In this document: piece by piece, positions 17,616 to 25,654 of the stretch | How the letters are laid out: every line of letters starts with the position of its first letter | Numbering within the stretch: the stretch's first letter is position 1 | NCBI GenBank assembly: GCA_016194975.1 | Contig: JACQAM010000022.1 | Location: forward strand, 1 to 64,000 | Origin: Bacteroidota bacterium | Lineage (GTDB): Bacteria > Bacteroidota > Bacteroidia > Palsa-965 | Direction: 5' to 3' | Length of the DNA: 64,000 nucleotides | The notes under the pieces: generated by a model | The model's database searches: none | The model's input: only the letters and a program-made list of their open reading frames with translations | Told to the model about the DNA's origin: nothing | Position numbers and translations under genes: made by a program

Positions 17616-18494
17616 ATGAAATTGCGGCTCCATATCCTCCTGGTTTCCGTAGCGTTGTATTCCAATACAACTGCGCAGAATTCCACCTGGAAATTTCAGA
17701 AAGGCGGCAACTGGTATTTCTCCTGGGGCTATGGAAAATTCTGGTACCCGAAAACGAATCTTTATTTCGATGAGAATTATACGGACCCTGTTGCGAAGGA
17801 AGTGGTGCACAGCGAATACACTTTGTATAATGTGAAAGCGCATGATCGGCTTGGTCTTGAAAAATTGTACAATGTTCCGCTTACTGTTCCTCAATTCTGC
17901 GTTCGCATCGGCTATTTCTTCAATGAAAAACAGGATCTCGGAATTGAGTTGACTTACGATCATGCAAAATTCATTGCTTCCGATTACCAATATGTGGAAA
18001 TGAAAGGCACTACCAATGGAGTTGCATTTGACTCGCTCGCTTATTTGTATCCCGACAGAACGACGGGGCCAAAACCATTTGTTTACAAACTGAACAACGG
18101 TGCAAATTTTTTCGAATTCAACTTAGTCAAAAAATTTATTCTGTTCGACAGTAAAAACGGGATGATCCATTTGTCGTACATCACAAAATGCGGCGCGGGA
18201 TGGAATACGCCTCACGTAGAAAATGAAATTTTCGGAGAAAAAAACAAACCGCATTTTCAACCTATAGGCGGGTGGAATGTGGGAGCGGAGGCCGCTGTGC
18301 GTTGCGTGTTTTTCAATCGCGCTTATCTTGAGTTCGGACAAAAAGGAGTTTATGCAAATTATTACAAACTAAGAAATGCACAGGGAGTTTCACGCCAGCA
18401 GATCGCAACTTATGAACTTGTTCTTTCGCTCGGAGTGAATTTTCCTTCGCACATTCACGCAATTCCATTGACAGATTCAGAAAAATCTAAATAA
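17616..18494 (+). CDS. Predicted outer-membrane beta-barrel protein of unknown function
   Basis: A 292-residue protein with a signal peptide (residues 1-21, ending NTTAQ). The mature part has alternating hydrophobic/polar stretches rich in Tyr, Phe and Trp (GGNWYFSWGYGKFWYP, VRIGYFFNEKQDLGIELTYD, AYLEFGQKGVYANYYKLR), as in small Bacteroidota outer-membrane barrels, and a near-terminal strand YELVLSLGVNF. It ends 6 bp before nuoG and so is co-transcribed with complex I. It is not a known complex I component; I do not recognise a family name. Confidence 0.8.
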   Translation: MKLRLHILLVSVALYSNTTAQNSTWKFQKGGNWYFSWGYGKFWYPKTNLYFDENYTDPVAKEVVHSEYTLYNVKAHDRLGLEKLYNVPLTVPQFCVRIGYFFNEKQDLGIELTYDHAKFIASDYQYVEMKGTTNGVAFDSLAYLYPDRTTGPKPFVYKLNNGANFFEFNLVKKFILFDSKNGMIHLSYITKCGAGWNTPHVENEIFGEKNKPHFQPIGGWNVGAEAAVRCVFFNRAYLEFGQKGVYANYYKLRNAQGVSRQQIATYELVLSLGVNFPSHIHAIPLTDSEKSK

Positions 18495-18500
18495 TACAGA

Positions 18501-19505
18501 ATGCCAAAAGTTACCATAGACGGTCACGAAATTGAAGTTCCAAAAGGAACAACGATTCTGCAGGCGGCAAGAATGCTCGGGCCTCATGTTGCTCCGCCGG
18601 CAATGTGTTATTATTCCAAATTAAAAACGAGCGGCGGATATTGTCGCACGTGCATTGTGCGTGTATCAAAAGGATCTGCACAAAATCCGAATCCAATGCC
18701 CAAGCCAGTTGCTTCTTGCAGAACTGAAGTGATGGATGGAATGGTGGTGGAAAATAATACTTCTCCGCAAGTACTTGAAGAGCGCAGAGGTGTTGTCGAA
18801 TTTTTATTGCTGAATCATCCGCTCGATTGCCCGATCTGCGACCAGGCGGGCGAATGTCATTTGCAGGATCTCGGTTATGAGAATGGCGCCGAAGCAACAC
18901 GATACGATTTTGAACGCCGCACCTTCGAGAAAATTGACATTGGCACAAAAGTTCAGTTGCACATGACGCGTTGCATTCTCTGTTACCGTTGTGTGAAAGT
19001 TGCCGATCAACTCACTGACAAACGCGTGCATGGAGTTCTGAATCGCGGAGAAGTTTCTGAGATTTCCACTTACATACACAACGTGATCGAAAATGAATTT
19101 TCCGGAAATGTCATTGACGTTTGTCCTGTTGGGGCGCTCACCGATAAAACTTTCCGTTTCAAATCGCGCGTGTGGTTTACAAAACCCGTGGATGCGCATC
19201 GCAATTGTAAAAAATGTTCCGGGCGCGTGCGCTTGTGGTTCAAGGGCGCAGATGTGTTGCGTGTAACTGCGCGTAAAGATCAATGGGGAGAAGTGCAGGA
19301 TACGCCCGATGGAAAACCGGGATGGATTTGCAACGATTGCCGCTACGATCACAAAAAAGTTTCGGACTGGACGATCGAGGGCCCGTCACATGTTGATCGT
19401 CATTCGGTGATCTCGCAGAATCATTATGAATTAGCGAAACTGAAATTGGACACGGGAAAACAATTGAATGAATTGAAGGAGAAAAAAATAAAAGCTTCAA
19501 AATAA
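18501..19505 (+). CDS. nuoG: NADH-quinone oxidoreductase subunit G, short form
   Basis: Short complex I subunit G (334 residues; classical NuoG is about 700-900). The N-terminus binds a [2Fe-2S] cluster (cysteines in MCYYSK, GGYCRTC and ASCRTE). Next come HPLDCPICDQAGEC with upstream His for N5, and CILCYRC plus VIDVCPVGALTD for N4. The molybdopterin-like C-terminal domain is absent. A tail keeps two CxxC pairs, NCKKCSG (about 234-240) and ICNDCRYD (about 274-281), that could bind another cluster or zinc. Short NuoG is, as I recall, common in this phylum. Confidence 0.95.
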   Translation: MPKVTIDGHEIEVPKGTTILQAARMLGPHVAPPAMCYYSKLKTSGGYCRTCIVRVSKGSAQNPNPMPKPVASCRTEVMDGMVVENNTSPQVLEERRGVVEFLLLNHPLDCPICDQAGECHLQDLGYENGAEATRYDFERRTFEKIDIGTKVQLHMTRCILCYRCVKVADQLTDKRVHGVLNRGEVSEISTYIHNVIENEFSGNVIDVCPVGALTDKTFRFKSRVWFTKPVDAHRNCKKCSGRVRLWFKGADVLRVTARKDQWGEVQDTPDGKPGWICNDCRYDHKKVSDWTIEGPSHVDRHSVISQNHYELAKLKLDTGKQLNELKEKKIKASK

Positions 19506-19509
19506 TTTT

Positions 19510-20571
19510 ATGACACCACTCATCGCACTCTTTGTTTTCCACTGGTATCCGCTGATACTCGCCATTTGCGTGTTCGGCGTTTCACTTGGAATTGCCGCCT
19601 ACTCCACTTATTTCGAACGCAAGATCGCCGCATTTTTACAGGATCGCCTCGGGCCGAACCGTGCGGGCCCTTATGGAATTTTTCAGCCGCTTGCCGATGG
19701 ATTGAAAATGTTCATGAAGGAAGAAATTATTCCGAATGTGTCGAATAAATTTCTTTTCATTCTCGGCCCTTCCATCGGGATGTTTACTTCACTCATTACC
19801 GGCGCTGTTATTCCGTGGGGGCCAAACATTCGCTATCACGGAGAAAGTCTTCCGCTGCAGGTGGCCGATGTGAATATCGGCGTGTTGTATTTGCTCGGCG
19901 TTGTTTCCATTGGCGTTTATGGCGTAATGATCGGCGGATGGGCATCAAACAATAAATATTCGCTGATCGGCGCATTGCGCGCTTCTTCACAAATGATAAG
20001 TTACGAAGTGGCAATGGGAATTTCAGTGGTAACGCTCATCATGATCACGGGATCGCTGAGCACTTCACAGATCGCAGCAGAGCAACACGGATTCATGAAT
20101 GAACATTGGCTCACGTGGAATTTTTTCAAAAACCCATTGACGTTTTTCATCTTTTTCATTTGCGCCCTGGCAGAAACGAATCGCACGCCATTCGATCTTC
20201 CCGAATGCGAAACAGAATTGGTGGGCGGATATCACACGGAATATTCCTCGATGAAACTCGGATTTTATTTATTCGCCGAGTATGTGAACATGTTCATCTC
20301 TTCTGCGGTGATGTCGCTTTTTTTCTTCGGCGGATATAATTTTCCGTGGATGGATAAAATTCATGATCCGAATATGCTCGCGCTCGCGGGCACCTGCGTA
20401 ATGTTTGCCAAAACACTTTTCTTCATTTTTGTTTTCATGTGGATACGCTGGACCATTCCGCGTTTCCGCTATGACCAACTCATGAATTTGGGCTGGAAAA
20501 TCCTGATACCTTTGTCCGTCATCAATCTCGTTGCAACGGGATTCTTATTGTGGGGAACAGGAAAATTGTAA
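19510..20571 (+). CDS. nuoH: NADH-quinone oxidoreductase subunit H
   Basis: Membrane subunit (353 residues, about eight helices) that forms the entry to the quinone tunnel next to NuoB and NuoD. Signatures: AAYSTYFERKIAAFLQDRLG near 32-50, GPNRAGPYGIFQPLADGLK, the ALAETNRTPFDLPECETEL loop (about 219-238) and MWIRWTIPRFRYDQL. It starts 4 bp after the nuoG stop. Confidence 0.98.
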   Translation: MTPLIALFVFHWYPLILAICVFGVSLGIAAYSTYFERKIAAFLQDRLGPNRAGPYGIFQPLADGLKMFMKEEIIPNVSNKFLFILGPSIGMFTSLITGAVIPWGPNIRYHGESLPLQVADVNIGVLYLLGVVSIGVYGVMIGGWASNNKYSLIGALRASSQMISYEVAMGISVVTLIMITGSLSTSQIAAEQHGFMNEHWLTWNFFKNPLTFFIFFICALAETNRTPFDLPECETELVGGYHTEYSSMKLGFYLFAEYVNMFISSAVMSLFFFGGYNFPWMDKIHDPNMLALAGTCVMFAKTLFFIFVFMWIRWTIPRFRYDQLMNLGWKILIPLSVINLVATGFLLWGTGKL

Positions 20572-20606
20572 GCCGTAATTTTATTCAGTAAAAAAAATAA
20601 TTGCAG

Positions 20607-21227
20607 ATGCAGGCATTGACCAACAGATCGAAAATGGTTTCCAACAAGCAGATGACGTTCCTGGAGCGGCTTTATCTTGTTTCCATTTTCAAGGGAATGC
20701 TCATTACCATTTCACATTTTCTGAAAAAGAAAGCCACCATTTCCTATCCGGAAAAACATCGCCCCATCAGCAGCGTGTATCGCGGACAACACGTGCTCAA
20801 GCGCGATGAGAATGGCGCGGAACGATGCACGGCCTGCGGACTCTGTGCGGTTGCTTGTCCGGCGGAAGCAATTACGATGGTGGCGGCTGAAAGAAAAAAA
20901 GGAGAAGAGAATCTTTACCGCGAAGAAAAATACGCTGCCGTTTACGAGATCAATATGCTTCGCTGCATTTACTGCGGCTTGTGTGAAGAAGCGTGCCCGA
21001 AAGAAGCGATCTTTCTCACCGACAGAATTGTTCCTACGGAATTTGAGCGCGGAGATCTTGTTTACGGAAAAGATATTCTCGTGGAGCCCATGGAAAAATC
21101 AAAACGCATTGATGTGAGTAAGCGGCAGACGCCCGATGTTCTCGAATTCAAAACACATTCCGAATACGCACACAACCAGTTGTGGGATCCGAAAAAATCT
21201 TTGCAAACAAAAAAACAATCCCACTGA
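20607..21227 (+). CDS. nuoI: NADH-quinone oxidoreductase subunit I
   Basis: Peripheral ferredoxin-like subunit with [4Fe-4S] clusters N6a and N6b. The two motifs are CTACGLCAVACPAEAI (about 74-89) and CIYCGLCEEACPKEAI (about 119-134). The ATG at 20607 is preferred to the TTG six bases upstream. The N-terminal amphipathic segment (FLERLYLVSIFKGMLITI) is the usual membrane contact. Length (206 residues) is slightly long because of a basic C-terminal tail. Confidence 0.97.
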   Translation: MQALTNRSKMVSNKQMTFLERLYLVSIFKGMLITISHFLKKKATISYPEKHRPISSVYRGQHVLKRDENGAERCTACGLCAVACPAEAITMVAAERKKGEENLYREEKYAAVYEINMLRCIYCGLCEEACPKEAIFLTDRIVPTEFERGDLVYGKDILVEPMEKSKRIDVSKRQTPDVLEFKTHSEYAHNQLWDPKKSLQTKKQSH

Positions 21228-21251
21228 TTCAAAGCACATTTTAATTTCATT

Positions 21252-21761
21252 ATGCACCTAACCATCACACATATTCTTTTCGGCACTCTTTCGTTCATCG
21301 CTATTCTCAGCGGAATTCTCGTCATCTTCAGTAAGAATCCTGTGCACAGTGTCCTTTATCTCATAGTAGCATTCTTTGCCATTGCCGGGCATTACATTCT
21401 GCTCAACGCACAATTCCTCGCTATCGTTCACATCATCGTTTATGCAGGAGCCATCATGGTGTTGTTTCTTTTCGTGATCATGATGCTCAACCTGAATAAA
21501 GAAACAGAACCGCACAAACCGGCGTGGATACAGATCGCAGCAGTGATCGCGGGCGGCGTGCTCATGGTGACGCTCGTGGGCGCGCTGCGTAATGCGGGAT
21601 CTCTGCCATTGACACAACCGAATGATGTGAACATCGGCCTCGTGGGCAATCTCGGGAAAGTTCTGTTCACCGATTTTTTAGTTCCGTTTGAAATTTCTTC
21701 CATCCTGTTCCTCGCCGCAATGGTGGGCGCAGTGATGCTGGGCAAAAAAAATATTAAATAA
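21252..21761 (+). CDS. nuoJ: NADH-quinone oxidoreductase subunit J
   Basis: Small membrane subunit (169 residues) with five hydrophobic helices. The family region HSVLYLIVAFFAIAGHYIL (about 32-50) and IVHIIVYAGAIMVLFLFVIM cut to VYAGAIMVLFLFV (about 64-76; the helix with a pi-bulge) are clear, and it ends MVGAVMLGKK. It lies 24 bp after nuoI and 6 bp before nuoK. Confidence 0.97.
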   Translation: MHLTITHILFGTLSFIAILSGILVIFSKNPVHSVLYLIVAFFAIAGHYILLNAQFLAIVHIIVYAGAIMVLFLFVIMMLNLNKETEPHKPAWIQIAAVIAGGVLMVTLVGALRNAGSLPLTQPNDVNIGLVGNLGKVLFTDFLVPFEISSILFLAAMVGAVMLGKKNIK

Positions 21762-21767
21762 AAAAAT

Positions 21768-22106
21768 ATGTTGCTGTTAGAAGCAGGAAAATCCGCGATA
21801 CAGGTGATACCGATGAACTGGTACATCACACTCTGCGCTGTACTCTTCGGCCTCGGCGTTCTTGGTGTTATGTTCCGCAGGAATGCGATCATCATTCTCA
21901 TGAGTATTGAATTCATGTTGAACGCGGTGAATCTTCTGCTCGTTGCATTCTCTGCGCAACGCAGCGATCCCAATGCACAGGTGTTCGTGTTTTTCATTAT
22001 GGCAGTTGCAGCAGCGGAAGTTGCGGTGGGCCTCGCCATTCTCATGATGGTTTACCGCAATACAAAAACAACGGATATTGATTTTCTGAATAAATTAAAA
22101 TGGTAA
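21768..22106 (+). CDS. nuoK: NADH-quinone oxidoreductase subunit K
   Basis: Small antiporter-like membrane subunit (112 residues, three helices). Conserved glutamates lie in MSIEFMLNAVNLL (about 45-57) and AAAEVAVGLAI (about 82-92), both needed for proton translocation in the family. The start at 21768 is kept because the IPMNWY segment after it is usual for the phylum. The last codon (TGG) and stop (TAA) lie inside the first copy of a small repeat. Confidence 0.96.
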   Translation: MLLLEAGKSAIQVIPMNWYITLCAVLFGLGVLGVMFRRNAIIILMSIEFMLNAVNLLLVAFSAQRSDPNAQVFVFFIMAVAAAEVAVGLAILMMVYRNTKTTDIDFLNKLKW

Positions 22107-22180
22107 ACCTGTGATGTCGGGTGTTTAAAATGGCAAACCTGTGATGTCGGGTGTTAACACCCGACATCACAGGTTTACCA
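22097..22180 (+). repeat. 30-bp tandem repeat plus inverted copy forming a long hairpin between nuoK and nuoL
   Basis: Two direct copies, 22097-22126 and 22127-22156 (core AAACCTGTGATGTCGGGTG), are followed by an inverted copy 22156-22180. The first copy (22101-22125) is the exact reverse complement of 22156-22180; the second (22131-22155) has one mismatch and abuts it, making an almost loopless 25-bp stem. The first copy contains the nuoK stop codon. No T-tract follows and nuoL starts 15 bp later. It could act as an attenuator, an mRNA-processing site or a mobile small repeat. Confidence 0.9.
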
Positions 22181-22194
22181 CAACAAAATAAATT

Positions 22195-24090
22195 ATGATC
22201 AAGCTTGCCGGACTCATTCCTCTTCTTCCGCTGATCGGATTTGCGATCATCGGGCTCGGTGGAAAAAAATTATCGAAGACCATTGTAAGTAGTATAGGTT
22301 GTGGATCTGTTTTACTTGCATTCGCGCTTGCACTCGGAATTTTCTTTCAGTTGCACGGGCATGCGCAGGATGTGCGCGTGATGGACTGGATCGTGACCGG
22401 GAATATGCACGTCGATCTTGCTTTTCTCATTGACCCGCTCTCTGTTCAGTTCCTGCTCATCATTACCGGTGTTGGATTTCTCATTCATGTTTATTCCACC
22501 GGCTACATGAAGGATGATGAAAATTACGATCGCTTTTTTGCTTACATGAATCTGTTTGTCTTCTTCATGCTCCTGCTCGTGATGGGAAATAATTATGTGA
22601 TGATGTTCGTGGGATGGGAAGGCGTGGGATTGTGTTCGTATCTTCTCATCGGTTTCTGGTTTAAAAACACCGCTTACAATAACGCGGCAAGAAAAGCTTT
22701 CATCGTAAATCGGATCGGTGATCTCGGATTTCTATTGGGAATGATCCTCATTTATGTGACGTTCGGCCATCTCGATTTCAATCACGTTTTCGGAAGAGCT
22801 TCTGAAATGTCGCACGATGAATCTGCGGTGCTCAACACCATCGGAATTCTTCTTTTCATTGGCGCTTGCGGAAAATCGGCGCAGATCCCATTGTACACGT
22901 GGCTGCCCGATGCAATGGCCGGGCCTACTCCTGTTTCTGCACTCATCCACGCAGCAACAATGGTCACTGCAGGAATTTACATGATCGCACGTTCCGGTGT
23001 AATTTTCGCTCAGGCAGAAATTGCATCTGAAGTAGTGGCCATAGTTGGATTACTCACTGCGCTTTTTGCCGCAACGATCGGATTATTTCAGAACGATATC
23101 AAAAAAGTTCTTGCCTACTCCACCGTCAGTCAGCTTGGATATATGTTTCTCGGATTAGGAGTGGGCGCATACACCGGCGCAGTTTTTCACGTTACGACTC
23201 ATGCATTTTTCAAAGCGTGTTTATTTCTCTGCGCAGGAAGTGTGATCCACGCCATGGGAGGAGAACAGGATATTCGCAGAATGGACGGACTGAAAAAAGC
23301 ATTGCCCATTACACACCTCACATTTCTCATTGCTACGATCGCCATTGCGGGAATTCCTCCATTCTCCGGATTTTTCTCGAAAGATGAAATTCTTTCGCAC
23401 GCTTACGATCACAATAAATTGTACTGGATGCTTGGCGTTATCGGATCAATGCTCACTGCGTTCTATATGTTCCGTTTGTATTTTCTCACGTTCGGTGGAA
23501 AATTCCGCGGCACACACGATCAGGAACATCATCTTCATGAATCGCCGAAGAGCATGACGGTTCCGCTCATGGTGCTCGCTGCACTTTCTCTCGTGGGCGG
23601 ATTCATCGGAATTCCATTGATGAAGAACGGACACCTGCTCGATAAATTCCTTCGTCCTTCTCTCGATGGCGCTTACAGCAAATTGCTCGAGCCGAATATC
23701 ATTCACCTGCAGCATGAACTTACGCTGATGGGAATTGCAGTTGCTGCAGCGGCGGCAGCAATTTATTTTGCTTATTCCATTTTTGTGAAGAGCGGATTTC
23801 TTCCGCAGGAAACAGAAGCAGAAATGTCGAAACCGCAGCGTGTTATTTACAATAAATATTATGTCGATGAATTTTACGATAGCATCATTCGCAAGCCGCT
23901 CGACTGGAGTTCCGATAAATTATACCGCTTCTTCGAATTGCGCGTCGTGGATTCATTCGTGAATGGAATCGGAACTGCCGTGAAATGGAGCGCAAATTCT
24001 GTTCGCTATCTCCAGGCGGGAAATGTGGGTTCTTACATTTTCGCAATGGTGATCGCCGTCATCGCTATTCTACTGATAAAATTATTCTGA
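22195..24090 (+). CDS. nuoL: NADH-quinone oxidoreductase subunit L
   Basis: Distal antiporter-like proton-pumping subunit (631 residues, about 16 helices, with the long lateral helix near the C-terminus). Landmarks are GWEGVGLCSYLLIGFW (about 140-155; the key Glu), ACGKSAQIPLYTWLPDAM (about 223-240; the key Lys) and GPTPVSALIHAATMVTAGIY. Residues 540-631 include the NKYYVDEFYD segment before the lateral arm. Its start is 15 bp after the hairpin repeat. Confidence 0.98.
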   Translation: MIKLAGLIPLLPLIGFAIIGLGGKKLSKTIVSSIGCGSVLLAFALALGIFFQLHGHAQDVRVMDWIVTGNMHVDLAFLIDPLSVQFLLIITGVGFLIHVYSTGYMKDDENYDRFFAYMNLFVFFMLLLVMGNNYVMMFVGWEGVGLCSYLLIGFWFKNTAYNNAARKAFIVNRIGDLGFLLGMILIYVTFGHLDFNHVFGRASEMSHDESAVLNTIGILLFIGACGKSAQIPLYTWLPDAMAGPTPVSALIHAATMVTAGIYMIARSGVIFAQAEIASEVVAIVGLLTALFAATIGLFQNDIKKVLAYSTVSQLGYMFLGLGVGAYTGAVFHVTTHAFFKACLFLCAGSVIHAMGGEQDIRRMDGLKKALPITHLTFLIATIAIAGIPPFSGFFSKDEILSHAYDHNKLYWMLGVIGSMLTAFYMFRLYFLTFGGKFRGTHDQEHHLHESPKSMTVPLMVLAALSLVGGFIGIPLMKNGHLLDKFLRPSLDGAYSKLLEPNIIHLQHELTLMGIAVAAAAAAIYFAYSIFVKSGFLPQETEAEMSKPQRVIYNKYYVDEFYDSIIRKPLDWSSDKLYRFFELRVVDSFVNGIGTAVKWSANSVRYLQAGNVGSYIFAMVIAVIAILLIKLF

Positions 24091-24111
24091 AAAATACAGA
24101 GCTGAAAAACT

Positions 24112-25611
24112 ATGATCACCGCATTACTCATCGGGTTACCACTTCTCTTCGCATTGCTGCTCTTATTCACGAGCGGCGAAGGTTCGAAAAAGATCGCGTT
24201 CGTCGCATCCGGACTTGAATTGGTTCTTGCACTTGTTGCTTACTGGTTCCTTCATAAAAATCCGGCAGATGCGCATCGTCTGGTGATGAATGTTCCGTGG
24301 ATCACTTCAATGGGAATTAATTTCAACGTGGCGCTCGACGGAATAAGTATGGTGCTTGTGTTGCTCACCGCATTTCTTGTTCCGCTTATTATTCTCAGCA
24401 GCTTTAAAAATAATTATGAGAATCCCGCATTATTTTATTCGCTCATTCTTTTCATGCAGATGGCGCTCGTGGGCGTGTTCGTTGCGCGCGACGGATTTTT
24501 ATTTTATGTGTTCTGGGAACTGGCGCTGATTCCTATTTATTTCATTTGCCTGATGTGGGGCGGAGAAAACCGCGGAGCGATCACTTTAAAATTTTTCGTG
24601 TACACGCTCTTCGGAAGTTTATTCATGCTGGCCGCACTCATTTATCTTTACCTGAACACTTCCATTGGAGAAACCGGCATTCACACATTTGATCTCAACG
24701 CACTTTACGATGCAGGACAACATCTTTCCGGAACAGAACAGACGTATGTTTTCTGGGGATTATTTCTTGCATTCGCAGTGAAGATGCCCATCTTTCCTTT
24801 CCACACCTGGCAACCCGACACGTACGTGGTTGCGCCTACGCAGGGAACCATGCTCCTCTCGGGGATCATGCTCAAAATGGGAACGTATGGATTGATCCGC
24901 TGGTTGCTGCCAATGACGCCGATCGCATTGAAAGAATGGGGACACGTGGTAGTCGTGTTGTGCGTGATCAGTATTATTTATGCATCGTGCATGGCAATCG
25001 TGCAAAAAGATTTTAAACGGCTCATTGCTTATTCTTCCATTGCGCACGTTGGACTCATTGCTGCAGGCATCATGGCATTCTCGGTTGAAAAAGGAAACGT
25101 GGAAGGAATAACCGGCGCCATTGTACAAATGTTTTCGCATGGCGTGAATGTCATCGGCCTGTTCTTCATTGCGGATATTATTTTTTCGCGCACAGGTACG
25201 CGCGATCTCGAGAAACTCGGCGGCATCCGTAATCTTTCTCCGCAGTTCACTTCGTTCTTCATGATCATCATGCTCGGTTCTGTTGCATTGCCGCTCACCA
25301 ATGGATTCGTAGGAGAATTTCTCATCATCAACGGAGTTTACCAATACAGCGCGTGGATCGCGGCATTCGCAGGACTCACTATTATTCTGGGCGCGGTGTA
25401 TATGCTGCGCAGTTTTCAGGTGATCATGCTTGGCGAGAGAAGAACGGCTACCGCATCATTCACTGCATTATCCACGAATGAAATTCTTGTTCTCGTTGGT
25501 ATTTGCGCCGCAGTACTCGTACTCGGAATTTATCCGAAACCTATTCTCGGAATAATTCAGAATGATGTGCAGGAACTTGTCAACCGTATGGACGCTGTGG
25601 CCCACACTTAA
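24112..25611 (+). CDS. nuoM: NADH-quinone oxidoreductase subunit M
   Basis: Second antiporter-like proton pump of complex I (499 residues, about 14 helices). Conserved features: FWELALIPIYFICLMWGG (about 134-151; the key Glu), FAVKMPIFPFHTWQPDTY (about 220-237; the key Lys), QGTMLLSGIMLKMGTYG and KRLIAYSSIAHVGLI. It follows nuoL by 21 bp. Confidence 0.98.
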   Translation: MITALLIGLPLLFALLLLFTSGEGSKKIAFVASGLELVLALVAYWFLHKNPADAHRLVMNVPWITSMGINFNVALDGISMVLVLLTAFLVPLIILSSFKNNYENPALFYSLILFMQMALVGVFVARDGFLFYVFWELALIPIYFICLMWGGENRGAITLKFFVYTLFGSLFMLAALIYLYLNTSIGETGIHTFDLNALYDAGQHLSGTEQTYVFWGLFLAFAVKMPIFPFHTWQPDTYVVAPTQGTMLLSGIMLKMGTYGLIRWLLPMTPIALKEWGHVVVVLCVISIIYASCMAIVQKDFKRLIAYSSIAHVGLIAAGIMAFSVEKGNVEGITGAIVQMFSHGVNVIGLFFIADIIFSRTGTRDLEKLGGIRNLSPQFTSFFMIIMLGSVALPLTNGFVGEFLIINGVYQYSAWIAAFAGLTIILGAVYMLRSFQVIMLGERRTATASFTALSTNEILVLVGICAAVLVLGIYPKPILGIIQNDVQELVNRMDAVAHT

Positions 25612-25654
25612 AAAATCAGAAAAAATAAAACGGCATTTTTCCGGATAAAAAAAT

